A stretch of 64,000 nt of DNA from the NCBI GenBank assembly GCA_963699105.1, contig CAVOTI010000001.1, positions 1,178,001 through 1,242,000 on the forward strand, in the 5' to 3' direction. The number at the start of each line of letters is the position of its first letter. Within the stretch, counting starts at the first letter, position 1. The DNA is from Bog-756 sp963699105 (GTDB lineage: Bacteria; Actinomycetota; Acidimicrobiia; Acidimicrobiales; RAAP-2). Position numbers and translations under genes: made by a program. The notes under the pieces were generated by a model that saw nothing but the letters and a program-made list of their open reading frames with translations, made no database searches and had not been told where the DNA came from. Below are positions 36,910-46,110 of this stretch, piece after piece.

Positions 36910-38040
36910 TCAGGGAGGACCGTCTGTCGGAACGGTCCCGGCTGGATATGAACCGCGGTCGGCACCATCAGCGCCCGAGGTTCCGGCCACTCCGACCGCC
37001 GAGGATTGACGGCCACCGTTGCCCTCCACCGTGGTTTCTGCCGGTTGGAGCTGGCGGCCACCGCGGGTGGTGATCAGATAGACCAGGAGCTCTCCGAGCA
37101 AGCCGAACGACAGAAGCTGTACGGCCACCACTTCGAAAAGAACTCCGGTGATGAGAGCAGGGTGGTCCCCTACCGGCAGGCCCATCACGTGCCTGATGAA
37201 CATCCAGATCAGCAGTCCTGATCCGATGACCGCCGACACGAGCCCGGCCCCGCCGAACAGGTGAAAGGGTCGGCGGTTGTACGAGGTGATGAATTTCACG
37301 GTGCCGAGATCGAACAGGCCTCGCCAGAATCGAGCGATCCCATACTTGGTCTTGCCGTGCAGTCGGGGATGATGTTCGACCTCGACCTCGGTAACGGAGA
37401 AGCCGGACCACGATGCCAGAACGGGTAGGTACCGGTGGAGCTCACCGTAGATGTCGATCGATTCGGCGACCTCGCGACGGAGAACCTTGAGACCGCTGTT
37501 GAAGTCGCGCCCGGGCACGCCACTGACCCACGATGTCGTGGCGTTGTAGAGCTGGGAGGTATGCCGCTTCAAAAACCGATCTTGCCGGGTGGCCCGGCGA
37601 CCGGTGACCAGATCGTATCCCTCGTCGAGCTTGGCCAGCAGCCTAGGAATCTCAGAAGGCTCGTCCTGGCCGTCGGCGTCCATCATCACGAATACGTCGT
37701 TCTCAGCAAGGTCGAAGCCGATGGACAGGGCTGCGGTCTTGCCGGCATTGCGGCGCAAACGGATGCTGCGCAGGTGTGGATGCGTCGAGCAAAGGTCGCG
37801 CATCACCTGGGGTGTTCCGTCGGTGCTGCCATCGTCGATCACCAATACCTCGTACTCGACGCCCAACTTCTCGAGTACGGAGATAGCCTGAGGAATCGTC
37901 TCGATCAGGTTTTCCGCCTCGTTCATGGCGGGCACCACCATGGAGATCGACGGCAGGCGAGTGGCGCCGTCGGTGACGACCCCGGCGGCCGATCCGGCCG
38001 CTTCACCGTGGGAGCTGGTTTGGCTCGGTCCAATGCTCAA
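36910..38040 (-). CDS. GT2-family glycosyltransferase (DPM1/GtrB-like)
   Basis: About 376 residues. The GT-A domain has MVVPAMNEAENL, VIDDGSTDGT and MMDADGQDEPSE, which hold the nucleotide- and metal-binding aspartates, and is followed by two C-terminal membrane helices (LVSAVIGSGLLIWMF and VVAVQLLSFGLLGELLVYL). This is the layout of polyprenyl-phosphate mannose/glucose synthases that load sugar onto a lipid carrier at the inner face of the membrane. Its TTG start overlaps the stop of the upstream membrane gene (TTGA), so both are translated together. Confidence 0.85.
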   Translation of the reverse strand: MSIGPSQTSSHGEAAGSAAGVVTDGATRLPSISMVVPAMNEAENLIETIPQAISVLEKLGVEYEVLVIDDGSTDGTPQVMRDLCSTHPHLRSIRLRRNAGKTAALSIGFDLAENDVFVMMDADGQDEPSEIPRLLAKLDEGYDLVTGRRATRQDRFLKRHTSQLYNATTSWVSGVPGRDFNSGLKVLRREVAESIDIYGELHRYLPVLASWSGFSVTEVEVEHHPRLHGKTKYGIARFWRGLFDLGTVKFITSYNRRPFHLFGGAGLVSAVIGSGLLIWMFIRHVMGLPVGDHPALITGVLFEVVAVQLLSFGLLGELLVYLITTRGGRQLQPAETTVEGNGGRQSSAVGVAGTSGADGADRGSYPAGTVPTDGPP

Positions 38041-39011
38041 ATCGCCTGCCTCCTGGTCGTCACGAGAACACTCGAGGGCTCTGTGGCCCGTAGCACCAAC
38101 CACCCGATTCCGGCACCTGAGCCGTCAACCAGGACGAAGAGCACTCGCGCCAGGATCGCCGCGGCAGCAGCCGGGCCGGCCGCCACCCCGGCGACAGCCA
38201 CGAACACCGCCTCCCGCACCCCTATCCCGCCGGGCGCCGGCGTGATGAATCCGATTATCCAGCTCACGACGGCGGCCAGGGCAACACGGGCGATGGGTGG
38301 GTGGGCCACCAGCGACTTGGTGATCAATGTGGTTGCAGCGGCGATCAACAACCACACGGGTACGTACGAACCGGTGAGGCGCAGACACCGGGTCCAGCTT
38401 GGGATGTCCACTGTCAGCGTGCGTCCGAGGACTCGGCTGACCAGGGCGAGGATTCGTCGGCTGACTGCCGGATGGATGGCCGTGACACCGACGACAGCAA
38501 CCGCCGCAATTGGCCACCAGGGCATATTGATGGAGCCACCGATCAGCGCCACCACTGCCAGGGCCAGGGCGGTGAAGGCCGCGGCCAAATAACAGCCGAT
38601 CACCGAGAGCGCGACGCTGGAATAGGCAATCGATCGTTCGTACCCTTCACGTCGAGCCAGTTCGCTACGTCCCAGCATTGCCCAGACGGCTCCGGGTATG
38701 TACTTCCCCGCCTCTCCGACGAAGAACACGCTGATGACGCGGTGGGAGCCCGCTGATTCGCCTCCGACGGCGATGATTGCTGCCTTCCATCGCCAAGCCA
38801 GCCAGAACATGCCACCGAAGGCACATGCGACCGCCGGTACCAACCACCACAATTTGGCGTGCCGGAGGGCCTCCACCGTCTCTGGCCAATCGTCGACCAG
38901 GAGGCGAACGACGAAGACGATGCAGAGGGCGACGAAGGCCAGCAGAACCAGACGGACGACCAACTTCAAACGATTCCCCCGAATCGGTCCTGCCCGACTA
39001 CCATCCGTCAT
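38037..39011 (-). CDS. LPG-synthase-TM/AglD-type membrane protein
   Basis: A 324-residue protein with about eight helices, of the lysylphosphatidylglycerol-synthetase transmembrane (UPF0104/AglD2) family. FFVGEAGKYIPGAVWAM and GFITPAPGGIGVREAV are the two diagnostic motifs. Members act with polyprenyl-sugar transferases as flippases or helpers. It is four-base-overlapped with the downstream GT2 gene, giving a two-gene operon for lipid-linked sugar handling. The precise reaction is inferred. Confidence 0.85.
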   Translation of the reverse strand: MTDGSRAGPIRGNRLKLVVRLVLLAFVALCIVFVVRLLVDDWPETVEALRHAKLWWLVPAVACAFGGMFWLAWRWKAAIIAVGGESAGSHRVISVFFVGEAGKYIPGAVWAMLGRSELARREGYERSIAYSSVALSVIGCYLAAAFTALALAVVALIGGSINMPWWPIAAVAVVGVTAIHPAVSRRILALVSRVLGRTLTVDIPSWTRCLRLTGSYVPVWLLIAAATTLITKSLVAHPPIARVALAAVVSWIIGFITPAPGGIGVREAVFVAVAGVAAGPAAAAAILARVLFVLVDGSGAGIGWLVLRATEPSSVLVTTRRQAI

Positions 39012-39221
39012 CAGCCAATCCTACACAGCAGGTGTTCTCGTGCGTCGTGGCTCACGGGCCGAGCGGGTCGGACCTTTTGCAGGTACGAGTCGGGCAGGGT
39101 CCGGAGTAGCGGACAGAACTCAATGGCCCCCTCGCTGGCCAACCCCCCCGAGCGGGGAGTGCCGCCGGCTCCCTTGGCAGCCGGATCTGCTCACCACGTC
39201 GGTCATGACCCTTCGGTTGCC

Positions 39222-40205
39222 TCAGTCCCCGGTCATCGGACCAGTTGCATCGGACCGCAGGCGCTGTTTCACATCTGGCGGTACTTGATCCTGGACCGCA
39301 TCGGCCAAACGCTTGGAGCGTGACCGCAACGACAGCATTTCCGAGTACCGCTCGTCATCTCCTTTCAACCCGGAAATGAGCGGCGAACGAGCGATGGACG
39401 CGACCCCGATGAACATGATGAGCAAGGCCACGGCCTCCAGTGGCCCAAAGGGACCATCAGTGCGCAAATTGTCTCCGAACAGACCGATGCCGATGGCCAG
39501 GCTGGCCAGGGGATCAACGAGAACAAGGGCAGTTTGCGAGGCGGCAATGGGCCCGGCGTGATAGGCGTTCTGAGCCAGAAACAACGAAATGACTCCGGAC
39601 ACGGCCAATCCATAGGTCTGCCAGTGGTGGAACATATGCACCCAGTCGGAGGCCACGTAACCACCGACCGTCTTGATGAGAGCGGCGGTGAAAGCGAAAC
39701 CGATCGCCCCGGCCACCCCGAACATCGCCGCTCGCCACCACCGGGGACCACGGAGAGCAAGGACCACGGTGAGGACCATTGCCCCTCCGCAACTCGCTGC
39801 CACCACGATCCACTCACGAGTGGTCGGCACCAGGCCGCCTCCCACGGGCTGGGCGAAGACCAAGAATCCGGCGAGGCCGCCGGCCGCAGCCAGGCAGGCA
39901 AGCCACTCTCTCAGCCCGACTCGGAATCGGAACCATGTGGCCAAGAGCAGGACGATGAACAGCAATTCGGTGGTCAGGATGGGTTGGACCTGGCTCAGGG
40001 AGCCGATGTGGAGGGCCACCGCCTGCAAGAGGAACGAGGCCACCATGAAGGCAAATCCGAGTAGCCATACTCCCCGCCTCATGGCGTGGATCAACAGACT
40101 GAGCTTCAGGGTCGAATCCTCGGGGGCATCCTCGACCCCCATGCGTTGGAGGATGCTGGTCAGCGCATTGGCCAGTCCAGACGAGAGGGCGAGTAGATAG
40201 ACCAC
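39222..40205 (-). CDS. DMT-superfamily (EamA/NIPA-like) transporter
   Basis: A 327-residue protein with nine to ten helices, starting at GTG with VYLLALSSGLANALTSILQ. It has the two-fold helix arrangement of drug/metabolite transporters, with the second half beginning GAMVLTVVLALRG and ending in a charged tail rich in R, S and K. The upstream frame to 40406 is non-homologous. Its 3' end lies 210 bases from the AglD-like gene. The substrate is unknown. Confidence 0.75.
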   Translation of the reverse strand: MVYLLALSSGLANALTSILQRMGVEDAPEDSTLKLSLLIHAMRRGVWLLGFAFMVASFLLQAVALHIGSLSQVQPILTTELLFIVLLLATWFRFRVGLREWLACLAAAGGLAGFLVFAQPVGGGLVPTTREWIVVAASCGGAMVLTVVLALRGPRWWRAAMFGVAGAIGFAFTAALIKTVGGYVASDWVHMFHHWQTYGLAVSGVISLFLAQNAYHAGPIAASQTALVLVDPLASLAIGIGLFGDNLRTDGPFGPLEAVALLIMFIGVASIARSPLISGLKGDDERYSEMLSLRSRSKRLADAVQDQVPPDVKQRLRSDATGPMTGD

Positions 40206-40427
40206 GGGGCGCTCAGAGGTCGGCGGCCGGGGGCTGACGACCGTACATGACGATATTCGGCCGCGAAATCTTGAAACCCACCATTGACCTCTCCGAACGT
40301 CAAAGGCCCCTCCAGCACCCAAGCCTAGTGACGACAGCCAGTGGCATCGAGTGCCGAATTGCGCAGCCATGCGCCGAGCCGGGCGGCTGCCCTGCCGAAC
40401 CGCCATGCAGCCTGAGGATCCCTGGCA

Positions 40428-40613
40428 TCAGTCCTGAGATGACGCCCTAGGGTCGTCCTCCGTCTGACCAATGCCTGTGCTCCCGTATTGGTCGACCCAT
40501 TCTTGGGGGATTCTCGATGGAATCCTCGGTGTCATCCGGACAAGGATTCTCGGGACCAACAGGAACCCTGCTATGGCAAGCAAGAGCGTCAAGGAGGCAA
40601 TCAATACCATCAC
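40428..40613 (-). CDS. Small single-helix membrane protein
   Basis: A 61-residue frame with one N-terminal helix (MVLIASLTLLLAIAGFLLV) followed by a basic stretch (PRILVRMTPRIPSR) and a polar tail. This would be an N-in/C-out or signal-anchored small protein. No family is recognised and the ribosome site is weak. It is included because the helix is clean and the region is otherwise empty. It reads in the same direction as the DMT gene downstream. Confidence 0.4.
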   Translation of the reverse strand: MMVLIASLTLLLAIAGFLLVPRILVRMTPRIPSRIPQEWVDQYGSTGIGQTEDDPRASSQD

Positions 40614-40793
40614 GGGGCAACCTTAGTGTCGTAGGGAAGGACAGACACGGCGCGACCCGGGGTGGCTGGCGACGAGCCCCGGAGACGAGAATTACTCGAA
40701 CTTCGCCCCAATCGGGTGACGGTCGAAAACGCCCCCGTCCCCGGAATGGGGACAGGGTCACTCCAATTTCGTGGGTGACTATACAGTGACTCC

Positions 40794-41390
40794 GTGACGA
40801 CGGTACGACTGGCCACGTTAGACGATCTTCCCGGAATTGCCCATGTTCAAATGCGGGCATTTGAGGACGATCCATTGATTACGTGGATGCTTCCTTCCGA
40901 CGGCTTTGACCGGCGAGCGACACTCCTATTCGACTGTCTCATTCGCGCATCCATAATCCACGAAAGCATCTACACGACCGACGACGGTGTTTGCACGGCG
41001 GTGTGGGCGCCGCCAGACGCCTGGGAATTCTCCGAGCAGCAGATGGGGATGATGGCCGAACCCTTCGCCGAGGCGGCGGGTGAGAGGGTCGATCGAGCCC
41101 TGGGAGTTCTGATCGAGATGGCAGAAGTACACCCGTCCGATCCCCACTGGTACCTCGGAGGTCTGGGCACACATCCCGACTGGCAGAGGCGCGGAATCGC
41201 CTCGGCAGTCCTGGCCCCGGTGTTGGACCATTGCGATGCCGATGGGGTTCCCGCCTACCTCGAGACCCAGAAGGAAAGCAACGTCCCGTTCTACCGTCGA
41301 CATGGATTCGAGGTCATTGGGACGAAGCAGCTTTCGAACGGCGCACCAAATATGTGGCTGATGTGGCGGGAAGCTGCTTCTCGCCGATAA
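40794..41390 (+). CDS. GNAT-family N-acetyltransferase
   Basis: A 198-residue acetyltransferase beginning at GTG with VRLATLDDLPGIAHVQMRAF. The acetyl-CoA-binding motif A is LGGLGTHPDWQRRGIASAVL, and YLETQKESNVPFYRRHGF is the C-terminal motif B region. This resembles GNATs acting on small amines or antibiotics. It stands alone, with nothing linked nearby. The acceptor is unknown. Confidence 0.85.
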   Translation: MTTVRLATLDDLPGIAHVQMRAFEDDPLITWMLPSDGFDRRATLLFDCLIRASIIHESIYTTDDGVCTAVWAPPDAWEFSEQQMGMMAEPFAEAAGERVDRALGVLIEMAEVHPSDPHWYLGGLGTHPDWQRRGIASAVLAPVLDHCDADGVPAYLETQKESNVPFYRRHGFEVIGTKQLSNGAPNMWLMWREAASRR

Positions 41391-41889
41391 TCGCCTCGTC
41401 GGCCGAGCGTTGCCGTTCCCGTGCTGAGGAGTCGGTGAGAGGTCCACGGCCAACGGATCGGTGCTGCTCTTCCGAGCCACAGGCCAGCGGACGACCGAGA
41501 TTCCAGCAGCCGCGGAGCGAACTCTCGACAGAACAAGCGTGGGCCAGGGACCTGGGCATCACATCGCTTCTCGAGATCCGCCAAGTTCATCACTGTCACG
41601 ATGATGTGGGACCGTTGCTGCGTCTGCGGGGACTGGCGGCTTTGTCACGGGCTCGGGGCCTGATCTGATTCCCATCGCCGTCCCACCCGCCCGGGGATTC
41701 GGGCCACCTCCGCCAACACCACGGCTGAACTACCGTGCGGTACTACCCGACTCATGTGGGCTGCGTCCAGGGGTTCCGGTGGTGGTCGTTGAGATGCATG
41801 CTGTTCAACTCTCACCGGGTCATCGCTCGGGTCCCGTCTGTCGGACCCTCGCAAATCTAAGGACGATCGCATCAAGGAGAGGAGAGCTA
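41391..41889. other. Intergenic stretch without a clear gene
   Basis: About 500 bases between the GNAT gene and the iron-permease-domain gene. The frames present are low-complexity and overlap one another on both strands. No RNA gene or repeat is evident. AGGAGAG at the right end is the ribosome site of the next gene. Confidence 0.4.
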
Positions 41890-42525
41890 ATGACGGTGAC
41901 AGAAAATACGACTCAGCGGTCGGCACAGCATCCGACGTCGGAGCCATCATCAGGACCGGGTACCACGACCCAGGCTATGAAAGACGCGGTCAAGAGGCCG
42001 ACGGCGTTCGACCGTTTTGCCGACTGGGTATCGGAGGCGATGGGGCGGCCGTTCAACATCGCCTTCTGGTTCGTTCTGGTCGTCACTTGGACGTTGATCT
42101 TTGCCCTGGGGGGCCCGACACTGTCGAGCGGACACTGGCTGCCTGCCTGGTTCACCAGCCAGGGCTACAACTTCCCGCTCAACTTGATCACCACGGTCGC
42201 CGAACTGTTCATCGGGTTTCTCGTCGCCACTGCGGCCAACCGGGCACAGAACGCGCTGACCGCTTTGCTCGACAAGATCGATTTGCAAGAAGAACAGATC
42301 CAATCGACCGAGACGAACATCGTTACGCTGGTCAAGGAGAACACCGACCTCACGAGCGAGATCCACACGCTCACGACCGAGATCCGCACGCTGACGATGC
42401 AGGTGCTGAAAAACGCCACCCTCATCGCTGAGACCCATCAACAGGTCGCCGCCCTCACGGCGCAGGCCGGACTCCACGTGGGTGATGTCCCACCCGATTC
42501 GTCACCACCGGCGACGACCTCCTGA
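41890..42525 (+). CDS. Low-affinity iron permease-domain membrane protein
   Basis: A 211-residue protein. FDRFADWVSEAMGRPFN precedes two helices (AFWFVLVVTWTLIFALG and FPLNLITTVAELFIGFLV), matching PF04120, named for yeast Fet4. After the helices a heptad-like region (LLDKIDLQEEQIQSTETN onward) suggests a coiled coil, and the C-terminus is proline/serine rich. Bacterial members have no demonstrated iron transport, so the name reflects family only. AGGAGAG precedes the ATG well. Confidence 0.75.
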   Translation: MTVTENTTQRSAQHPTSEPSSGPGTTTQAMKDAVKRPTAFDRFADWVSEAMGRPFNIAFWFVLVVTWTLIFALGGPTLSSGHWLPAWFTSQGYNFPLNLITTVAELFIGFLVATAANRAQNALTALLDKIDLQEEQIQSTETNIVTLVKENTDLTSEIHTLTTEIRTLTMQVLKNATLIAETHQQVAALTAQAGLHVGDVPPDSSPPATTS

Positions 42526-42608
42526 GCATCGGCGCCCGCCCCCACCCGACGTCAGGGATCAGGAGAACCAGAGAATGATCCGGCGGCGGGGCCCCGAGTC
42601 GATCTCCA

Positions 42609-43100
42609 CTACCGCTTGATCTCGACAAGCAGTACCCAGGCGTTGATCGACGCCGATACGAAAGCAAGCAGAATTGCAGCAAACACCCAGTAGAAGCCTC
42701 CTCCCACACCTGCGGCCAAGCTCACACCTCCGACAATCAGAGCGATGCTCGGAAGCAACAAGGTGACAACGTGTTCGATCTGCCAAGACCGTGGTTCACC
42801 AGGCGTTTCCCTTCCGTGGGACACCCACACGGCCTGCACGGCCACGACGGCGCCGGCGCCGGCGACCTCAACACCTAGGGCGCGATTGCCTTGGCCGGGT
42901 GCCAGTACGAACCCGGACACGACCAGAGCACTCACCAAGATCCCCAGGGTTCCGGCTGCCCTACCCGGTAGCTGAGGGTATTTCAGGATCTGTTCGAGAT
43001 TTATCGAAATTGCCACGAACAGCAGTCCGGTCAGTGCCGCCGCCGCCCCGATCGTGCCGAGAAAAAAGTCGTGCCAAGCCAAGGCGCTGTATGAGGCCAC
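42609..43100 (-). CDS. Conserved four-helix membrane protein
   Basis: About 163 residues with four hydrophobic helices. WHDFFLGTIGAAAALTGLLFVA followed by SINLEQIL is a pattern I recognise from actinobacterial proteins of unknown function. I start at the GTG before ASYSALAWHD, since the upstream residues are arginine-rich. It converges with the iron-permease-domain gene. No catalytic motif is visible. Confidence 0.65.
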   Translation of the reverse strand: MASYSALAWHDFFLGTIGAAAALTGLLFVAISINLEQILKYPQLPGRAAGTLGILVSALVVSGFVLAPGQGNRALGVEVAGAGAVVAVQAVWVSHGRETPGEPRSWQIEHVVTLLLPSIALIVGGVSLAAGVGGGFYWVFAAILLAFVSASINAWVLLVEIKR

Positions 43101-43341
43101 GCCGAAGAGTCTGGCACCTACCGGCCCGGATCGACGATTATCCGCACGCCCGCGGTGACCTCCAGAGAAGCCGGGACTCTTGGCCACTCGCTAGGTTGCA
43201 CGAATCCCCCAAGGCCCTGATCTCGTGAGCCGTATATGCAATCTATGTGGCGCTCAGCCGGGCTCAATGACGCCCCGGTCCAGTTGACAGGGCAACCTTG
43301 CCGAGGTCGACCGTTGCCCCCTTCTCGGTCTGCGCTGGCAG

Positions 43342-44484
43342 CTACACAGGGTCGTGCTGGTTCGGGAGAGTGGAAGAGGTCCAGGCGAGCCCGATGCACA
43401 TCTCGTCCGTCGATCCGTCGCCCCAGGTCACGAAATGGGGAGGGGCCTTCCGCAGGATGGGTAGTTCTTGGGCCAGGGTCGGGTCGTAATGGCAGTTGAT
43501 CTGGACCGGCTCTCCGGCGGTGACCGGAATGGGTGTGGCCAAGTTGTAGGACCGCTGGTAGTGGAAATCGTAGTTGGGGACGTCGAGGACGGTCTTGGCC
43601 TGGGGGGTTCCCGGGTTGAGGACCATTGTGAAGGACACACCCAAGAGGTGCATGTGGGCCTGGACCCTGACGATGTAGCCGCTCTTACCGATTGACGAGG
43701 TGCACGAGGCCGAGTCGCCAACCGGGGGATCAGACGGATTCTCTCCACAGAGCAACTCGATTCCGGTCACCTCGTCAACGACGCTCGGGCCGAACCGTTG
43801 ACCCAGCCAGGCCAGCGAGGCGGTGCGGTTGCACAGCAGACCGGTCACGCCTGACGGGCAGGGGATGTTCGGCGGGGCCTGCATCAGATCGAGATGAAGG
43901 GGCAGGAGGGGCGTCGAGGTCGGCACGGTGTGGAGCACCAGGGAGTTCTTCACTGGCTTGTCGCCGACCAGCAGGTTGTAGTGAACCTGCATGATCACCA
44001 GACTCCCGGCCGGCAGGAGGATCCCCGTCCCCTTGGGCAGGTCGTCCGCCCCGTGACCTGGAGCCCAGACACTGAGAAGCGGGACGGCCACGAGGTCGGC
44101 GAGGGGCGTGTTGGGGAGGGCCCCTTCCCCGAAACACGACCAGCCCTTGCCGACTTGGTTGTCCCGTTCGGCGGTGGCGCTGAGCGACGGCGGCACCAGG
44201 TAGAGAGCGGCGTGGTGGTCCTCGGCGCTTCCGGGGAAGAACTGGCTGGAGATGACGTAGGAGTTCTGGGTGATGTGGGGGTTCAACAACGTGCAGTGAT
44301 AGTCATCCGTCGTGCCCTGCGCCGGGTTTGGCTTGTAGGCGTGGGCCATTTTGAGCCAGATGGTCGAGACGTGGCCTGACCCTGCTGACGTCGTGGGGGC
44401 GGCGGATGCTGCGTTCACTGCGAAAATGGTGGTGGCGACCAGCACTGCACCGGCCAGCACGATTGCCACTCGTCGGGTCCGCAC
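43342..44484 (-). CDS. Secreted copper type II (PHM-like) monooxygenase
   Basis: A 380-residue exported protein with a signal peptide (cleavage near ASA, residue 28). The sequence carries all ligands of the two-copper, ascorbate-dependent monooxygenase fold known from peptidylglycine alpha-hydroxylating and dopamine beta-monooxygenases: CuH histidines 90, 91 (in SAEDHHAAL) and 168 (MQVHYN), and CuM histidines 277, 279 (QAHMHLLG) and methionine 362 (STDEMCIG). Eight or more cysteines in the mature part suggest disulfides. Bacterial members are little studied, and the substrate is unknown. It hydroxylates an activated C-H bond if it works like the animal enzymes. Confidence 0.8.
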   Translation of the reverse strand: MRTRRVAIVLAGAVLVATTIFAVNAASAAPTTSAGSGHVSTIWLKMAHAYKPNPAQGTTDDYHCTLLNPHITQNSYVISSQFFPGSAEDHHAALYLVPPSLSATAERDNQVGKGWSCFGEGALPNTPLADLVAVPLLSVWAPGHGADDLPKGTGILLPAGSLVIMQVHYNLLVGDKPVKNSLVLHTVPTSTPLLPLHLDLMQAPPNIPCPSGVTGLLCNRTASLAWLGQRFGPSVVDEVTGIELLCGENPSDPPVGDSASCTSSIGKSGYIVRVQAHMHLLGVSFTMVLNPGTPQAKTVLDVPNYDFHYQRSYNLATPIPVTAGEPVQINCHYDPTLAQELPILRKAPPHFVTWGDGSTDEMCIGLAWTSSTLPNQHDPV

Positions 44485-44611
44485 CGGGCCAACCTAGCCT
44501 GAGGGCCTGGTCGCTGCTCGACCTACGCTCGATGGCTGAGGCCACGTTCATGGGTCACCGAGTCGTGCCGGTCGGTGGCGGTCGATAACCGCCGCCTGAC
44601 ACGGACGCCGC

Positions 44612-45244
44612 TCAGTTGGGCGAGATGGCGTATGTGATCGTGACCGATACGGTAACGCTCACCTGACCAGGCTCCACCGGCAACGAGGCCGCGGTCTCCA
44701 CTGAGGCCATCGTCAACGTTCTCCTAGCCTGTGGCCGCGACTGGTCATGGTCTTCAAGCGTGAGGATGTCTCCTAGCCGGACACCTGCTGCCTCAGCTAG
44801 ATCCCGTGCTTTGTCCTGTGCGTCTCGAACGGCCTGTTGTCTTGCTGCCTTGCGTACCGAGTCGACGTCCTTCAGTCCCAGTTGCAGCGACCGGATCTGC
44901 AATGCCTCTCCGGCAGCCTCGGACAGGACGCCGAGCACTCGGCCCACGTCGTCAAGATTCCGCACGACAACTTCGAGTTGATAACTGCCGATACGGGCTG
45001 TGATTTTCTGCTTGGTCTGATCGAAGTAGTCCTGAACGGTGAGATTGACAGCCCGTACGTCCTCGTGACTGATCCCCGCGCCGACCGCAGCAGCAATTGC
45101 ACCCTTGGCGGCAGCAGAACAGATGTCGAGGGTCTCAGCCGGGGTTGTCCCGATCCCGTTGAAGGAGAGATCAAGCACACACTGGTCGGGCGCACTGCTG
45201 ACGATCCCAGTGCCCCCAACCACCAACGTCCGTTGATCGGCCAC
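44612..45244 (-). CDS. SIMPL (DUF541) domain protein
   Basis: A 210-residue protein matching the SIMPL/DUF541 fold: LVVGGTGIVSSAPDQCVLDL at the start, IGSYQLEVVVRNLDDVGRVL in the middle and SVTVSVTITYAIS at the end. Related Brucella and E. coli proteins assemble as oligomeric channels or protect against oxidative stress. No signal peptide is seen, unlike several Gram-negative members, so a cytoplasmic form is likely. It reads in the same direction as the copper enzyme, 127 bases away. Confidence 0.8.
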   Translation of the reverse strand: MADQRTLVVGGTGIVSSAPDQCVLDLSFNGIGTTPAETLDICSAAAKGAIAAAVGAGISHEDVRAVNLTVQDYFDQTKQKITARIGSYQLEVVVRNLDDVGRVLGVLSEAAGEALQIRSLQLGLKDVDSVRKAARQQAVRDAQDKARDLAEAAGVRLGDILTLEDHDQSRPQARRTLTMASVETAASLPVEPGQVSVTVSVTITYAISPN

Positions 45245-45468
45245 CAGATCACCCTATAGCTCGATCAGAGGTGGCGAGAGGTCCCCACCGCCCGGTGGCG
45301 GCAGAGCGATGTCGGCTGTTGATCCGGTGAAAGGGCACACGCCTGGCAGACTGGCAAGGTCGGGTTGACTTCACCTCACCTCATTTGCGGTGGCTCTGGC
45401 GACCGGCAAACGTCTGATGGTCGGCACGACTGTGAGCAGTGTCGGCGGACTACCAGAAGGGACACATA

Positions 45469-45993
45469 GTGGACATCATCAACTTGGGTGCGACGGACGG
45501 ACTGCCCCCGGTGAACTGGGCGAACATCGTCGAGAAGCTCGACGCCGGATCGCCGCCGGCTGCGGGCGCCCACAACGCTCGCACGACATGGCTTTCGACG
45601 GTGAACGAGGACGGGAGCCCACACGTGACGGCGGTCGGTGCGCTCTGGCTGGACGGAAGCTTCTGGTTCCAGACCGGATCGGGTACCCGGAAGGGCCACA
45701 ACGTCGCCCGCGACCCGCGGTGCTCAATGGCGGTGTCGATCCTCGATGCAGACGTAGTCGCCGAAGGTGAGGCAAGGCGGGAGACCGACCCAGCCACACT
45801 GACTCGCCTTGCCAGGGCCTGGGCGGACCAGGGATGGCCCGCCGAACTGGATCAGACCGGGACCGGTATCACCGCCCCGTTCAACGCTCCGTCGCAGGGA
45901 CCGCCGCCGTGGAACGTCTATCGCATCAAGCCACATTCGGTGACTGTGACACTGGGCATCGAGCCGGGCGGGCTGACTCGCTTCAGGTTCTAA
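45469..45993 (+). CDS. Pyridoxamine-5'-phosphate-oxidase-fold protein
   Basis: A 174-residue split-barrel flavoprotein-fold protein. TTWLSTVNEDGSPHVTAVGALW is the N-terminal strand pair and GTRKGHNVARDPRCSMAV is the cofactor-binding segment of PPOX/FDOR proteins. In actinobacteria such proteins bind FMN, F420 or biliverdin. AGAAGGGA supports the GTG at 45469 over one ten codons upstream. The cofactor and substrate are not decided by sequence. Confidence 0.75.
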   Translation: MDIINLGATDGLPPVNWANIVEKLDAGSPPAAGAHNARTTWLSTVNEDGSPHVTAVGALWLDGSFWFQTGSGTRKGHNVARDPRCSMAVSILDADVVAEGEARRETDPATLTRLARAWADQGWPAELDQTGTGITAPFNAPSQGPPPWNVYRIKPHSVTVTLGIEPGGLTRFRF

Positions 45994-46110
45994 CCCCAGC
46001 CCAACGAGGTGCTTGTCCGGCCTCGCCGATCGATGAGTTCCGAGTCAGCACACGGCTCGACAGGCCGCTCTTTGGGCCGGAGCCTTGATAACACTCCCCT
46101 CCTATACGCC

